Origin: an uncultured Variovorax sp.
GTDB lineage: Bacteria > Pseudomonadota > Gammaproteobacteria > Burkholderiales > Burkholderiaceae_C
Assembly (NCBI GenBank): GCA_903872875.1
Contig: CAIQMJ010000710.1
Location: 1-13,001 of the forward strand
Direction: 5' to 3'
Length of the DNA: 13,001 nt
Made by a program: the position numbers and the translations under genes. How positions within the stretch are numbered: the stretch's first letter is position 1; every line of letters begins with the position of its first letter. This document shows positions 1 to 6,896 of the stretch, in pieces. The notes under the pieces are model-generated. The model was not told the origin of the DNA. It made no database searches and was given only the letters and a program-made list of their open reading frames with translations.

Positions 1-273
1 CAGCTCCGGCACCACGAAGTACCAGAGAAACAGCTGCACAAGCAACGGCGTATTGCGAAAACAGTGGATGTACACCGTCGACAGGTACCGCGCCGTGCGG
101 TTGGGCAACGTCCTGGCGACCCCGGCGATCAGACCAATGCCCAGTGCCAGCGTCCATGCCAGCAGAGACAACGCCACCGTCCACAGCAATCCGCGCAGCA
201 GCATCATGCCGTACAGGCCCTCGCCTGTGACCGAGGGTTTGAAGAAGATCAGCCAGTCCCAGGTGTAGTGCAT
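1..273 (-). CDS. gltJ: Amino-acid ABC transporter permease, GltJ-like (partial, N-terminal 91 residues)
   Basis: Inner-membrane permease subunit of a polar amino-acid (glutamate/aspartate type) ABC importer. The frame is open from an ATG at 273 to the window edge, so the C-terminal part is missing. The visible protein starts MHYTWDWLIFF, has a hydrophobic span at about residues 25-50, then VARTLPNR and CFRNTPLLVQLFLWYFVVPEL-like sequence. This closely follows E. coli GltJ (RTVPNR, FRNVPLIVQFF, YLVIPEL), which supports the family strongly. It lies 57 bases downstream of the binding-protein gene on the same strand, as in gltI-gltJ operons. No good Shine-Dalgarno sequence precedes the ATG. The second permease and the ATPase would be expected beyond the left edge. 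The substrate is inferred from the family only. Confidence 0.88.
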   Translation of the reverse strand, partial: MHYTWDWLIFFKPSVTGEGLYGMMLLRGLLWTVALSLLAWTLALGIGLIAGVARTLPNRTARYLSTVYIHCFRNTPLLVQLFLWYFVVPEL

Positions 274-330
274 CGTGAAGAGTGCTTGGATGGTTTGTGA
301 GGACGGTCGTCAAATGTGGAGCGACACGGC

Positions 331-1257
331 TTACAGCGGCTGGTCGTTCGGATGACGCAAGAGTTCTTGCATGTCGGGCGACATCGGGAAGTTGACCGTG
401 ACGCTGCCCTTCACCGCGATGGGCTTGAGGAAGTACTTCTCGTACAGCGCGGCGAACTCGCCGGAGCGCATCATCCCGGTGATCACGCCGTCCACCAGCT
501 TCTTGAAAGCCACGTCCCCCTTGCGCAGCATGCAGCCATAGGCCTCCTTCTGCTGCGGTACACCGACCACCTCCCAGTCTGCGGGGTTCCTGGCGCGGGC
601 GATGTTGCTGAAGAGAATGATGTCGTCCTGCGTCGCGGCCACCGCGCGGCCCGTCTCCACGGTGAGGAAGTTCTCGTTGATGTCCTTGGCCAGGATGATG
701 TTGATGCCCCACTTGTTCTTCTCGTTGAGCTGCCGCAACATGCGCTCCGCAGTGGTGCCCGCACTGACCACGACGTTCTTGCCGACCAGGTCGGACCAGT
801 GCTTGATGCCGGAGTTCTTGCGCACCAGGAGCCGTGCTCCGACCACGAAGAAGGTGGTGGAGAACGACACCTGGTTCTGCCGCTCGACATTGTTGGTGGT
901 GGAGCTGCACTCCAGGTCCACGGTCTGGTTGGCCACCAACGGTATGCGCGTCTGCGGCGTGACTTCCAGGGTCTTGACCTCCAGCTTCGCGAGCTTGAGG
1001 TCTTTCTTCACCTGGTCGACCACGCGCTGCGCGATCTCCCAGGCAAAGCCCGCCTGCTTGTTGTTGTCATCCAAGTAGTTGAACGGAATGGAGGCACCGC
1101 GCGTCGCCACCGTGATCGTCCCGGTGTCCTTGATCTTCTTGAGCGTGCCCTCCAGCGGCGGCGCCGATTGCGCGGCGACGCCGGCGCACAGCGCGAGGCC
1201 GGCGACGGCAAGAAAGGGACGAATCAAGGCAGAGTGAATGGTCGGCTTGAGGGTCAT
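331..1257 (-). CDS. gltI: Glutamate/aspartate-type ABC transporter substrate-binding protein, GltI-like
   Basis: Periplasmic solute-binding protein of 308 residues, the usual length for GltI, that would deliver an amino acid to the GltJ-like permease encoded next. Residues 1-30 form a signal peptide (basic and hydrophobic stretch, then AGVAAQ before the mature start). The mature part opens with the family's LKKIKDTGTITVATR pattern, contains ECSSTTNNVERQ at 116-127 (E. coli GltI has ECGSTTNN) and ends with the EKYFLKPI region typical of the family. The start is an ATG with GGAG seven bases upstream. It begins 21 bases after the metC-like stop codon, so the two are probably co-transcribed. Glutamate or aspartate is the family default. 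The neighbouring lyase suggests that a sulfur-containing amino acid should also be considered. Confidence 0.9.
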   Translation of the reverse strand: MTLKPTIHSALIRPFLAVAGLALCAGVAAQSAPPLEGTLKKIKDTGTITVATRGASIPFNYLDDNNKQAGFAWEIAQRVVDQVKKDLKLAKLEVKTLEVTPQTRIPLVANQTVDLECSSTTNNVERQNQVSFSTTFFVVGARLLVRKNSGIKHWSDLVGKNVVVSAGTTAERMLRQLNEKNKWGINIILAKDINENFLTVETGRAVAATQDDIILFSNIARARNPADWEVVGVPQQKEAYGCMLRKGDVAFKKLVDGVITGMMRSGEFAALYEKYFLKPIAVKGSVTVNFPMSPDMQELLRHPNDQPL

Positions 1258-1278
1258 CGCGGGCTCCAGTAGCGTGGA

Positions 1279-2460
1279 TCAGAGGTTGAAACTCGTCTTG
1301 CAGGCGCTCAAGGCGCCCAGCCACTCATCAAGCAGCGCCTGGGGATCATCCAGGCCGATCGACAGGCGAATGACCGGACCCTGGACATCGCAGAAATTGC
1401 GTTTGGCGAGTTCTTCCGCGGGGTAAAACGCCGCGATGCTGCGCACGCCGCCCCAGCTCGCGCCGATGGAGAACAGCTTCAGGTGCCCGAAGAGCGCCCG
1501 GTATGCGTCGTAGGGACCGTCCGCGAGCTGCAGCGACATCACGCAGCCGGACTGCCTGAAGTCGCGCGCCCACAGTGCATGGTCCGGCGCGCCGGGCAGC
1601 GCGGGAAAGAGCATCCGGCGCACCAGGCGATGCGCTGCGAGTCGCTCGGCGATCAGCCGTGCGCTGGTGGCCTGGCGCTCCATGCGCACCTGCATCGTGT
1701 CGAGTCCCCGGGCGACCAGGAAGCAATCTTCCGGGCTCACGGCCAGCCCCATCTGCGACTGCAGGCCGCGCAAGGACTTGTACAGGCCTTCGTCATTGGT
1801 CGCGATGCTGCCCATCAGCACATCCGAATGACCGCCCATGTATTTGGTGCAGGCGTGAATGCACAGGTCGACGCCATGTGCCAAGGCCGCGAAACCCAGC
1901 GGACTGGCCCAGGTGTTGTCGATGGCCGTAAGTACACCGCGGGTGCGCGCCACAGCGGTGATCGCCGGTACGTCTTCCACTTCCATCGTCACCGTGCCCG
2001 GGGACTCCAGCCAGATGAGGCGCGTGTTGGGGCGTACGAGGCGCTCGATACCGGCGCCGATGCGCGGCGGATAGAACTCGACCTCGATGCCGAGCGCCTG
2101 CAGCCGCTCGACGGCGAAGGACTTGGCCAGGCCATAGGCGGCGTCGGTCATCAGCAGGTGATCACCCTTCTTGAGCAACGCCAGGAGCGCGCTACAGATC
2201 GCTGCCTGCCCGGAAGGAAAGACAACGCAATGTGCGGCGCCGTCCAGTTCGGCAATGCGTGTCTCCAGGGCGCGCTGCGTCGGCGTCCCTGTCGTGCCGT
2301 AGCTGAAGCCGTCCGGCAGGCGGGTGCGGCGATTCACGAAATCGTCGAGCGAATCGAAGACGACGGTGGAGGCGCGCCACACCGGTGGGGCCAGGCTGGC
2401 GAATGCGCTCCGAGGAGAGGTGTCGAGATGGGGAATGGAAGAGTTCACGATGGAATACAC
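1279..2460 (-). CDS. metC: Cystathionine beta-lyase (MetC-type PLP enzyme)
   Basis: Cytoplasmic fold-type I PLP enzyme of the Cys/Met metabolism family, 393 residues. MetC cleaves cystathionine (and often cystine or other thioethers) by beta-elimination to homocysteine or a thiol, pyruvate and ammonia. Visible motifs: YGTTGTPT at 54-61, the PLP-phosphate region FPSGQAA at 81-87, LESPGTVTMEVEDVPAI at 151-167 (characteristic of MetC rather than MetB), AIDNTW with Asp181, and the Schiff-base lysine Lys206 in CTKYMGGHSD. C-terminal SIGASWGG and IRLSIGLDD also match MetC. The start is GTG at 2460; a second in-frame GTG at 2448 is possible and neither has a clear ribosome binding site. It lies between an exported unknown protein and an amino-acid binding protein, so the physiological substrate may be imported. 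Confidence 0.88.
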   Translation of the reverse strand: MYSIVNSSIPHLDTSPRSAFASLAPPVWRASTVVFDSLDDFVNRRTRLPDGFSYGTTGTPTQRALETRIAELDGAAHCVVFPSGQAAICSALLALLKKGDHLLMTDAAYGLAKSFAVERLQALGIEVEFYPPRIGAGIERLVRPNTRLIWLESPGTVTMEVEDVPAITAVARTRGVLTAIDNTWASPLGFAALAHGVDLCIHACTKYMGGHSDVLMGSIATNDEGLYKSLRGLQSQMGLAVSPEDCFLVARGLDTMQVRMERQATSARLIAERLAAHRLVRRMLFPALPGAPDHALWARDFRQSGCVMSLQLADGPYDAYRALFGHLKLFSIGASWGGVRSIAAFYPAEELAKRNFCDVQGPVIRLSIGLDDPQALLDEWLGALSACKTSFNL

Positions 2461-2481
2461 AGGCGTGCGTTGGAAGTGCGA

Positions 2482-2934
2482 TCAGTTGGCGGGTGCGGAT
2501 TCGATGAGCTGCAGTGCCTGCTTCATCTGATCGACGGCCATGTTCTCGAGATCGGTATAGACCTTCATCTCCACCGTCAGGCGAGCGAAGGTTTCCTTGG
2601 CCGCGGCGATCTTGACCGGGTCGTTGGTCTTGGGGTTGGCCAGTGCCGCCTCCAGGCGCTTGTACTCGCTGGTGAGGAAGGCCGGTTGTTCGCCGATGGC
2701 GCGCAGGCCCGCGTTGGTCATCGAGCGGATGCGCAACACCATCTTCACATCCGACTGCTCCATCTCGCCCTGTGCACGCTCCAGCGCGAGCTTCGCCGCA
2801 AGCGCTTGCTGGCTGTCCGGCTTCTTGGTGGCGGCGATGGTCTGGAACTTGGCGATGTCGCCGGAAAAATCGTGTGCCCACGCAGGTGCTGCACATGCCA
2901 GGGCGGTCACTGCAAGAACTGTTTGAAGTTTCAT
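2482..2934 (-). CDS. Exported alpha-helical protein of unknown function
   Basis: Not recognised as a named family. It is a 150-residue protein with a clear Sec signal peptide (MKLQTVLAV, hydrophobic core, cleavage after AWA at about residue 20), giving a mature periplasmic protein of about 130 residues. The mature part lacks cysteine, is rich in Ala, Lys, Glu and Gln, and is predicted by eye to be almost wholly helical, with heptad-like stretches at about 42-75 and 105-145. The start chosen is the ATG at 2934, which has GGGAGAAG six to seven bases upstream; the open frame continues further upstream antisense to the LysR gene, where a start is unlikely. It is the first gene of the run that continues into the MetC-like lyase (21-base gap) and the amino-acid transporter. 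A role in binding or sensing in the periplasm is only a guess. Confidence 0.75.
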   Translation of the reverse strand: MKLQTVLAVTALACAAPAWAHDFSGDIAKFQTIAATKKPDSQQALAAKLALERAQGEMEQSDVKMVLRIRSMTNAGLRAIGEQPAFLTSEYKRLEAALANPKTNDPVKIAAAKETFARLTVEMKVYTDLENMAVDQMKQALQLIESAPAN

Positions 2935-3030
2935 GTCGCTTCTCCCGAGGGTGGCTGAAGACGCCAACTTTAGGACGACCGGGATAATCTGAATCGCGCT
3001 TGAGGTTCTTTGTCCATAAACTGTTGTTAT
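2935..3030. promoter_or_regulatory. Divergent promoter region with candidate LysR-type site
   Basis: The 96 bases between the exported-protein gene (minus) and the LysR gene (plus) are visibly more AT-rich than their surroundings and must carry both promoters. ATAAACTGTTGTTAT at 3016-3030 has ATAA/TTAT arms and contains a T-N11-A core, the usual LysR-type consensus. It touches the chosen LysR ATG at 3031, so it could serve autoregulation. The T-N11-A pattern is common by chance. No convincing -10/-35 pair was found for either direction. Confidence 0.4.
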
Positions 3031-3969
3031 ATGTTGCTCAGAGAGATTGAGGTCTTCCGTTCCGTGATGTCCGTCGGCTCTGCAAGCAAGGCGGCGGTGC
3101 TTTTGGGCGTCACGCAGCCCGCCATCAGCCAATCGTTGCGCCGACTCGAGGAAGCGGCCGGATTCACGCTGTTTCGCCGATTGCGAGGCCGTTTGCATCC
3201 GACGCCCGAAGCGCAAGCCTTGCTGGTCGAGGTCGAACGCGTTTTCGTGGGCCTGAGCAGCATCGAACACCGCATGCGCAGTCTCAAGCGTTTCGGCGTC
3301 AACACGCTGCGCATGGCGGTCTACCCCGCCTTCGGCCTGACCTTCGTCCCCCGAGTTCTGTCTCGGCTGGTGGCCGAGCGTCGCGACGCCGACGCCCGGC
3401 CTCAGATCTCGCTGCAAGTGCTCAGCTCGCGGGAGGTGCACGAGGCCGTGCTAGGGCGGCAGGTCAACTTCGGGCTGATGGCCGATGAAATGCCGACGAC
3501 AGGCCTGGAGCATTCCGAGTTCGCCCGCTTCCCGGGTGTGGTGGTGATGCATGCGAAGCACCGCCTGACCAAGGCGAGAACCATCCACCCGCACCAACTC
3601 GCGGAAGAGCCATTCCTGGCGCTCAACCCCGAGGACGCGTCGCGGCGGCGTCTGGAGCGTGCCTTGGCGGAATGCAACGTTGGTTTGAGCGTGCTGGTCG
3701 AGACGCCGTACGCGGCGAGCGTGTGCGAAATGGCCTTGAGCGGAATGGGTATCGGGTTCGTCAATCCGGTCACCGCCATGGAATACGCCCAACGCGGTTT
3801 GGCCATCCGTCCGCTGTCCTTGGAAGTCTCTTTCGCGGGGGTGTTGGTGCTCCCGCCTGGACAGCCACTTTCCGGCCTCGCCTCGCGAGTGCTTCAGCTC
3901 ATGCGCATCCAGCTGGCCGAAGACCAGAAGGCCCTCGCCAATCTTCTCAAACCCCGCGCCAAAGCTTGA
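3031..3969 (+). CDS. LysR-family transcriptional regulator
   Basis: DNA-binding regulator of 312 residues, typical LysR length. The N-terminal winged helix-turn-helix is clear: LLREIEVFRSVM, ASKAAVLLGVTQPAISQSLRRLE at about 18-40, then FTLFRRLRGRLHPTPEAQ. The rest is the periplasmic-binding-protein-like effector domain (about residues 88-300). The ATG at 3031 was chosen because it places the EVFR segment where other LysR proteins have it. An in-frame TTG at 3010 with TGAGG just upstream would add seven residues. It is transcribed divergently from the exported protein, metC-like and gltI/gltJ-like run, so that run is its most likely target. The effector may be the transported or cleaved amino acid, but nothing in the sequence identifies it. 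Confidence 0.9.
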   Translation: MLLREIEVFRSVMSVGSASKAAVLLGVTQPAISQSLRRLEEAAGFTLFRRLRGRLHPTPEAQALLVEVERVFVGLSSIEHRMRSLKRFGVNTLRMAVYPAFGLTFVPRVLSRLVAERRDADARPQISLQVLSSREVHEAVLGRQVNFGLMADEMPTTGLEHSEFARFPGVVVMHAKHRLTKARTIHPHQLAEEPFLALNPEDASRRRLERALAECNVGLSVLVETPYAASVCEMALSGMGIGFVNPVTAMEYAQRGLAIRPLSLEVSFAGVLVLPPGQPLSGLASRVLQLMRIQLAEDQKALANLLKPRAKA

Positions 3970-3974
3970 CCGCC

Positions 3975-4020
3975 AAGCCTCGGTGACACTTCGGTCGCGG
4001 CCCGCAGCAACGAGGCTTTT
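3975..4020 (+). terminator. Candidate Rho-independent terminator of the LysR gene
   Basis: AAGCCTCG (3975-3982) and CGAGGCTT (4011-4018) form a perfect 8-base-pair stem with a 28-base loop, and four T residues (4017-4020) end it. It starts six bases after the LysR stop codon. The large loop and the short T run make it weaker than a standard terminator. A second hairpin, GCTTCG/CGAAGC at 4023-4037, follows without a T run and may help stop transcription coming from the opposite copA-like gene. Confidence 0.4.
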
Positions 4021-4055
4021 GCGCTTCGCAGCGAAGCCGCTCGAGCCGCACGCTA

Positions 4056-6491
4056 CTAGGTCGATCTTTCGCCGACGTGAGACGCATGAACATCGCTCTT
4101 GGCTCCACGCAAGCGCAAGGCGTTGGTGATGACCGAGGCCGAACTCAGGCTCATTGCCAGCGCCGCGATCATCGGCGACAGCAGCCAGCCCGTGAACGGG
4201 AACAAAACGCCCGCGGCCAAAGGCACGCCAAGGGCGTTGTAGAGGAAAGCGAAACCTAGGTTCTGCTTCATGTTGGCGATGGTCTGCTCGGAGATGACAC
4301 GTGCTTGCGCGATACCGCGCAGATCACCCTTGACCAGCGTCACCTGGGCACTGTTCATCGCGACATCGGTGCCGGTGCCCATCGCCACGCCGACGTCGGC
4401 CTTGGCGAGCGCGGGGGCATCGTTGATGCCGTCGCCCGCCATCGCGACGATGCGGCCTTCGCGCTGCAGCTTGTCGACCAGCGCGAGCTTGTCGGCAGGC
4501 TTCACTTCGCCGTGCACCTCGTCGATGCCCAGCTTCGCGGCAACGGCCCGGGCCGTGGTCAGGCCGTCGCCGGTCGCCATGATGACCCGCAGGCCCGAGG
4601 CCTTGAGCGCGGCCAGCGCCTCCAGAGTGGTGGCCTTGATCGGGTCCGACACCGCGAGCAGGCCGGCCGGCTGGCCGTCCACCGCCAGGAACATGACACT
4701 GGCGCCTTCGGCCCGCATCGCCTCGGCCTGCGGTTTCAGGTCGTCGACACGCACGCGCAGCTGTTCCATGAGCGCCGTGTTGCCGAGCGCCAGCTTCCGG
4801 CCGCCCACGCCGCCGCTCACGCCGATGCCGCTGCTGGATTCGAAACCGTCGGGCGTGACGAGTGCCAGGTTGCGCTCGCGCGCCGCCCGCACGATGGCAT
4901 CGGCCAGCGGGTGTTCGCTTCCCTGGTCCAGGCTGGCCGCGAGGCGCAGCACTTCGTCTTCGGTGAAGCCTGGCGCAGGCACCGCGCGCTCGAACTGCGG
5001 GCGGCCTTCCGTCAGGGTGCCGGTCTTGTCGACGATGAGCGCATCGACCTTGCGGAAGTTCTCTATCGCTGCGGCGTCGCGAAAAAGCACGCCCTGCGTG
5101 GCCGCCTTGCCCGTCGCCACCATGATCGACATCGGCGTCGCGAGGCCGAGCGCGCAGGGGCAGGCAATGATGAGCACCGCCACGGCATTGATGAGGCCGT
5201 AGACCCAACTCGGCTGCGGCCCGAAGAATCCCCAGGCGAAGAAGGTCAGCACCGCGATGGCGATGACCGTCATGACGAAGTAGCCGGCGACCTGGTCGGC
5301 CATCCGCTGCATCGGCGCCCGGGAGCGCTGGGCCTGCGCCACCATCTGCACGATGCTCGCCAGCACCGTCTGCGAGCCGACCTTCTCCGACTGCATGACC
5401 AGCGCGCCGTTGGTGTTCAGCGTCGCACCGATGAGCTTGTCGCCCACGCGCTTGGTCACGGGCAAGGGCTCACCTGTCAACATGGACTCGTCGACTGCGC
5501 TGCTGCCTTCGATCACCACGCCGTCCACGGGCACCTTCTCACCAGGGCGCACGCGCAGCTTGTCGCCGACATGCACATGGCCAATCGGTACGTCCTCTTC
5601 GGTGCCGTCGGCGCCAATCCGGCGTGCCGTCTTAGGCGCAAGGCCCAGCAGCGACTTGATGGCCGCGGAGGTCTGCGAGCGCGCCTTGAGCTCGAGGATC
5701 TGGCCCAGCAGGGTGAGCGAAATGATCACCGCCGCTGCTTCGAAGTAGACCGACACGCGCCCCATCGAGACGAACGAAGCGGGAAATACGTGCGGCGCGA
5801 CGGTGGCGACGACGCTGTAGATGAACGCGGCGGCCGTGCCCAGGCCGATCAGGGTCCACATGTTCGGACTGCGATTCGCGACGGATTGCGACGCGCGCTC
5901 GAAGAATGGCCAGCCGGCCCACAGCACGATCGGCACGCTGAGGACGAGTTCGATCCAGCTCTGCGTGCCCATCTCGAACCACTGGAATCGATGGCCGGCC
6001 ATGGCAAGCACGGTGACGACGACGGTGAGCGGCAACGTCCAGATGAAGCGCCGCTTGAAGTCTTTCAGCTCCGGGTCTTCGCCCTCATCGAGCGTTGGCA
6101 TCTCGGGTTCCAGCGACATGCCGCACTTGGGGCAATTGCCTGGGTGATCCTGCCGAATCTCCGGGTGCATGGGGCAGGTGTAGATCGTGCCCGCGGGGTT
6201 GGTCTGCGCGGGGTCTGCGGGCGCCAGAACGAGCGGGGTCGCCGGGTGCACGCTGCGCTTTGCATACTTTGCCGGGTCGGCCTCGAACTTGGCTTTGCAG
6301 CCTGCACTACAAAAATAGACCGCCTCGCCTTCGTGCTGCAAAACGTGTGTGGACCGCGTGGTCACCGTCATCCCGCAAACGGGATCTTTCAGAATCGCAT
6401 CGGTCTCAGGCGAAGGTTCTCCGGAGGCGGGCGGGTGCGCCCCCTGATGTCCCTGATGGTGTCCATGCAGGTTGGAAGGCGTAGGGTTCAT
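4056..6491 (-). CDS. copA: Copper-translocating P1B-type ATPase, CopA-like, with YHS and CxxC metal-binding N-terminus
   Basis: Inner-membrane ATPase of 811 residues that would export Cu(I) from the cytoplasm using ATP. Domains in order: His-rich start (about 9-19), YHS domain with DPVCGM at 36-41 and CSAGC at 61-65, a heavy-metal-binding module YTCPMHPE...CPKCGM at 104-125, then the P-type core. The core shows TGEP (339-342), the membrane metal motif CPC (444-446), the phosphorylated Asp488 in DKTGT, SEHPL (525-529) and GDGIND (686-691). YN at 751-752 and MSLSSAS from 780 match the Cu(I) class (P1B-1). The usual N-terminal HMA (MxCxxC) domain is absent; the separate HMA protein encoded just upstream may take its place. 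The ATG at 6491 has GGAGA seven bases upstream and is preferred over an in-frame start 39 bases earlier. Silver transport is an alternative. Confidence 0.93.
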   Translation of the reverse strand: MNPTPSNLHGHHQGHQGAHPPASGEPSPETDAILKDPVCGMTVTTRSTHVLQHEGEAVYFCSAGCKAKFEADPAKYAKRSVHPATPLVLAPADPAQTNPAGTIYTCPMHPEIRQDHPGNCPKCGMSLEPEMPTLDEGEDPELKDFKRRFIWTLPLTVVVTVLAMAGHRFQWFEMGTQSWIELVLSVPIVLWAGWPFFERASQSVANRSPNMWTLIGLGTAAAFIYSVVATVAPHVFPASFVSMGRVSVYFEAAAVIISLTLLGQILELKARSQTSAAIKSLLGLAPKTARRIGADGTEEDVPIGHVHVGDKLRVRPGEKVPVDGVVIEGSSAVDESMLTGEPLPVTKRVGDKLIGATLNTNGALVMQSEKVGSQTVLASIVQMVAQAQRSRAPMQRMADQVAGYFVMTVIAIAVLTFFAWGFFGPQPSWVYGLINAVAVLIIACPCALGLATPMSIMVATGKAATQGVLFRDAAAIENFRKVDALIVDKTGTLTEGRPQFERAVPAPGFTEDEVLRLAASLDQGSEHPLADAIVRAARERNLALVTPDGFESSSGIGVSGGVGGRKLALGNTALMEQLRVRVDDLKPQAEAMRAEGASVMFLAVDGQPAGLLAVSDPIKATTLEALAALKASGLRVIMATGDGLTTARAVAAKLGIDEVHGEVKPADKLALVDKLQREGRIVAMAGDGINDAPALAKADVGVAMGTGTDVAMNSAQVTLVKGDLRGIAQARVISEQTIANMKQNLGFAFLYNALGVPLAAGVLFPFTGWLLSPMIAALAMSLSSASVITNALRLRGAKSDVHASHVGERST

Positions 6492-6516
6492 TCGAGTTCT
6501 CCAACGAAGAATTGGC

Positions 6517-6543
6517 TGGATGCACCACACGACGGTGCATTCA
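6517..6543. repeat. Inverted repeat between the copper chaperone and ATPase genes
   Basis: TGGATGCACC (6517-6526) and GGTGCATTCA (6534-6543) are inverted copies, 9 of 10 positions pairing, with a 7-base spacer. The inner seven pairs are perfect. It lies in the 113-base gap between the two genes, 25 bases upstream of the ATPase start, and could be a leader hairpin or an operator. No T run follows on the minus strand, so it does not look like a standard terminator. Confidence 0.5.
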
Positions 6544-6604
6544 GTCCGAACAGGCCAGCACGAGACACATCAGCCGATCAAGGTCGCTGTCCCGTGCCGG
6601 TGGA

Positions 6605-6796
6605 TCACTTCGGCGGGTAGCCGGCTTCCGCCAAGGCCGCAGCCACAGACTCACGGTCCTCGGTGCTGTCGACGCGCAACGTCTTGGTCGACAGGTCGAC
6701 TTCGATCTTCGCCGTGGCGTCCAGATTCTTGACGGCCTGAGCGATCCGGCTCGCGCAGCCGCCACAGGACATCGACTGGATGACGAACTCTTGCAT
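6605..6796 (-). CDS. copZ: Copper chaperone, CopZ-like HMA-domain protein
   Basis: Small cytosolic metallochaperone of 63 residues, a single heavy-metal-associated (HMA) domain of ferredoxin-like beta-alpha-beta-beta-alpha-beta fold. The metal motif MSCGGC is at residues 9-14 with Cys11 and Cys14 as Cu(I) ligands. The C-terminal AALAEAGYPPK is typical, and the Tyr near the end is usual for bacterial CopZ proteins. The ATG at 6796 was chosen because GGAGT lies five bases upstream; the open frame extends 15 codons further without a good ribosome binding site. It lies just upstream of the CopA-like ATPase, which has no HMA domain of its own, so it probably hands copper to that pump. A dyad and a candidate MerR-type promoter lie in the gap before it. 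Confidence 0.9.
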   Translation of the reverse strand: MQEFVIQSMSCGGCASRIAQAVKNLDATAKIEVDLSTKTLRVDSTEDRESVAAALAEAGYPPK

Positions 6797-6824
6797 GAGA
6801 GACTCCTTGATTGAAAGTGATGTC

Positions 6825-6856
6825 AGTGTCAGGCTTGACATCGTGTGAAGGTCAAG
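6825..6856 (-). promoter_or_regulatory. Candidate MerR/CueR-type operator-promoter for the chaperone-ATPase pair
   Basis: CTTGAC (6834-6839) and GTCAAG (6851-6856) form a perfect 6-base dyad with an 11-base spacer. Read on the minus strand this gives TTGACC (6855-6850) as a -35 box, followed after 19 bases by GACACT (6830-6825) as a weak -10 box. A TTGACC start and a 19-base spacer are hallmarks of CueR/HmrR-regulated copper promoters, where MerR-family activators compensate for the long spacing. The -10 match is only three of six. No MerR-family gene is present in the window, so the regulator would be encoded elsewhere. Confidence 0.45.
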
Positions 6857-6896
6857 CGACTGGCGCCAGATCCTTCAACAGCGTGGTTTCTTGCAT

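Noticed and set aside
316..1272. Long plus-strand frame (318 codons) opposite the GltI-like gene
   Set aside because: Its product is rich in Arg, His and Leu with no recognisable domain. It mirrors the binding-protein gene, whose motifs and signal peptide are clear. Such antisense frames are usual in high-GC DNA.
1483..2958. Plus-strand frame of 491 codons across the metC-like and exported-protein genes
   Set aside because: It spans two real minus-strand genes and the gap between them, with no recognisable domain.
4305..6620. Very long plus-strand frame (771 codons) antisense to the copper ATPase
   Set aside because: Composition is Arg/His/Gly-rich and shows no domain. The minus strand encodes a complete P-type ATPase with every catalytic motif, so the frame is a by-product of GC-rich third positions.
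6860..6869. Perfect 10-base palindrome CTGGCGCCAG beside the candidate MerR site
   Set aside because: A single short GC-rich palindrome outside the promoter boxes is common by chance and has no second copy seen nearby.
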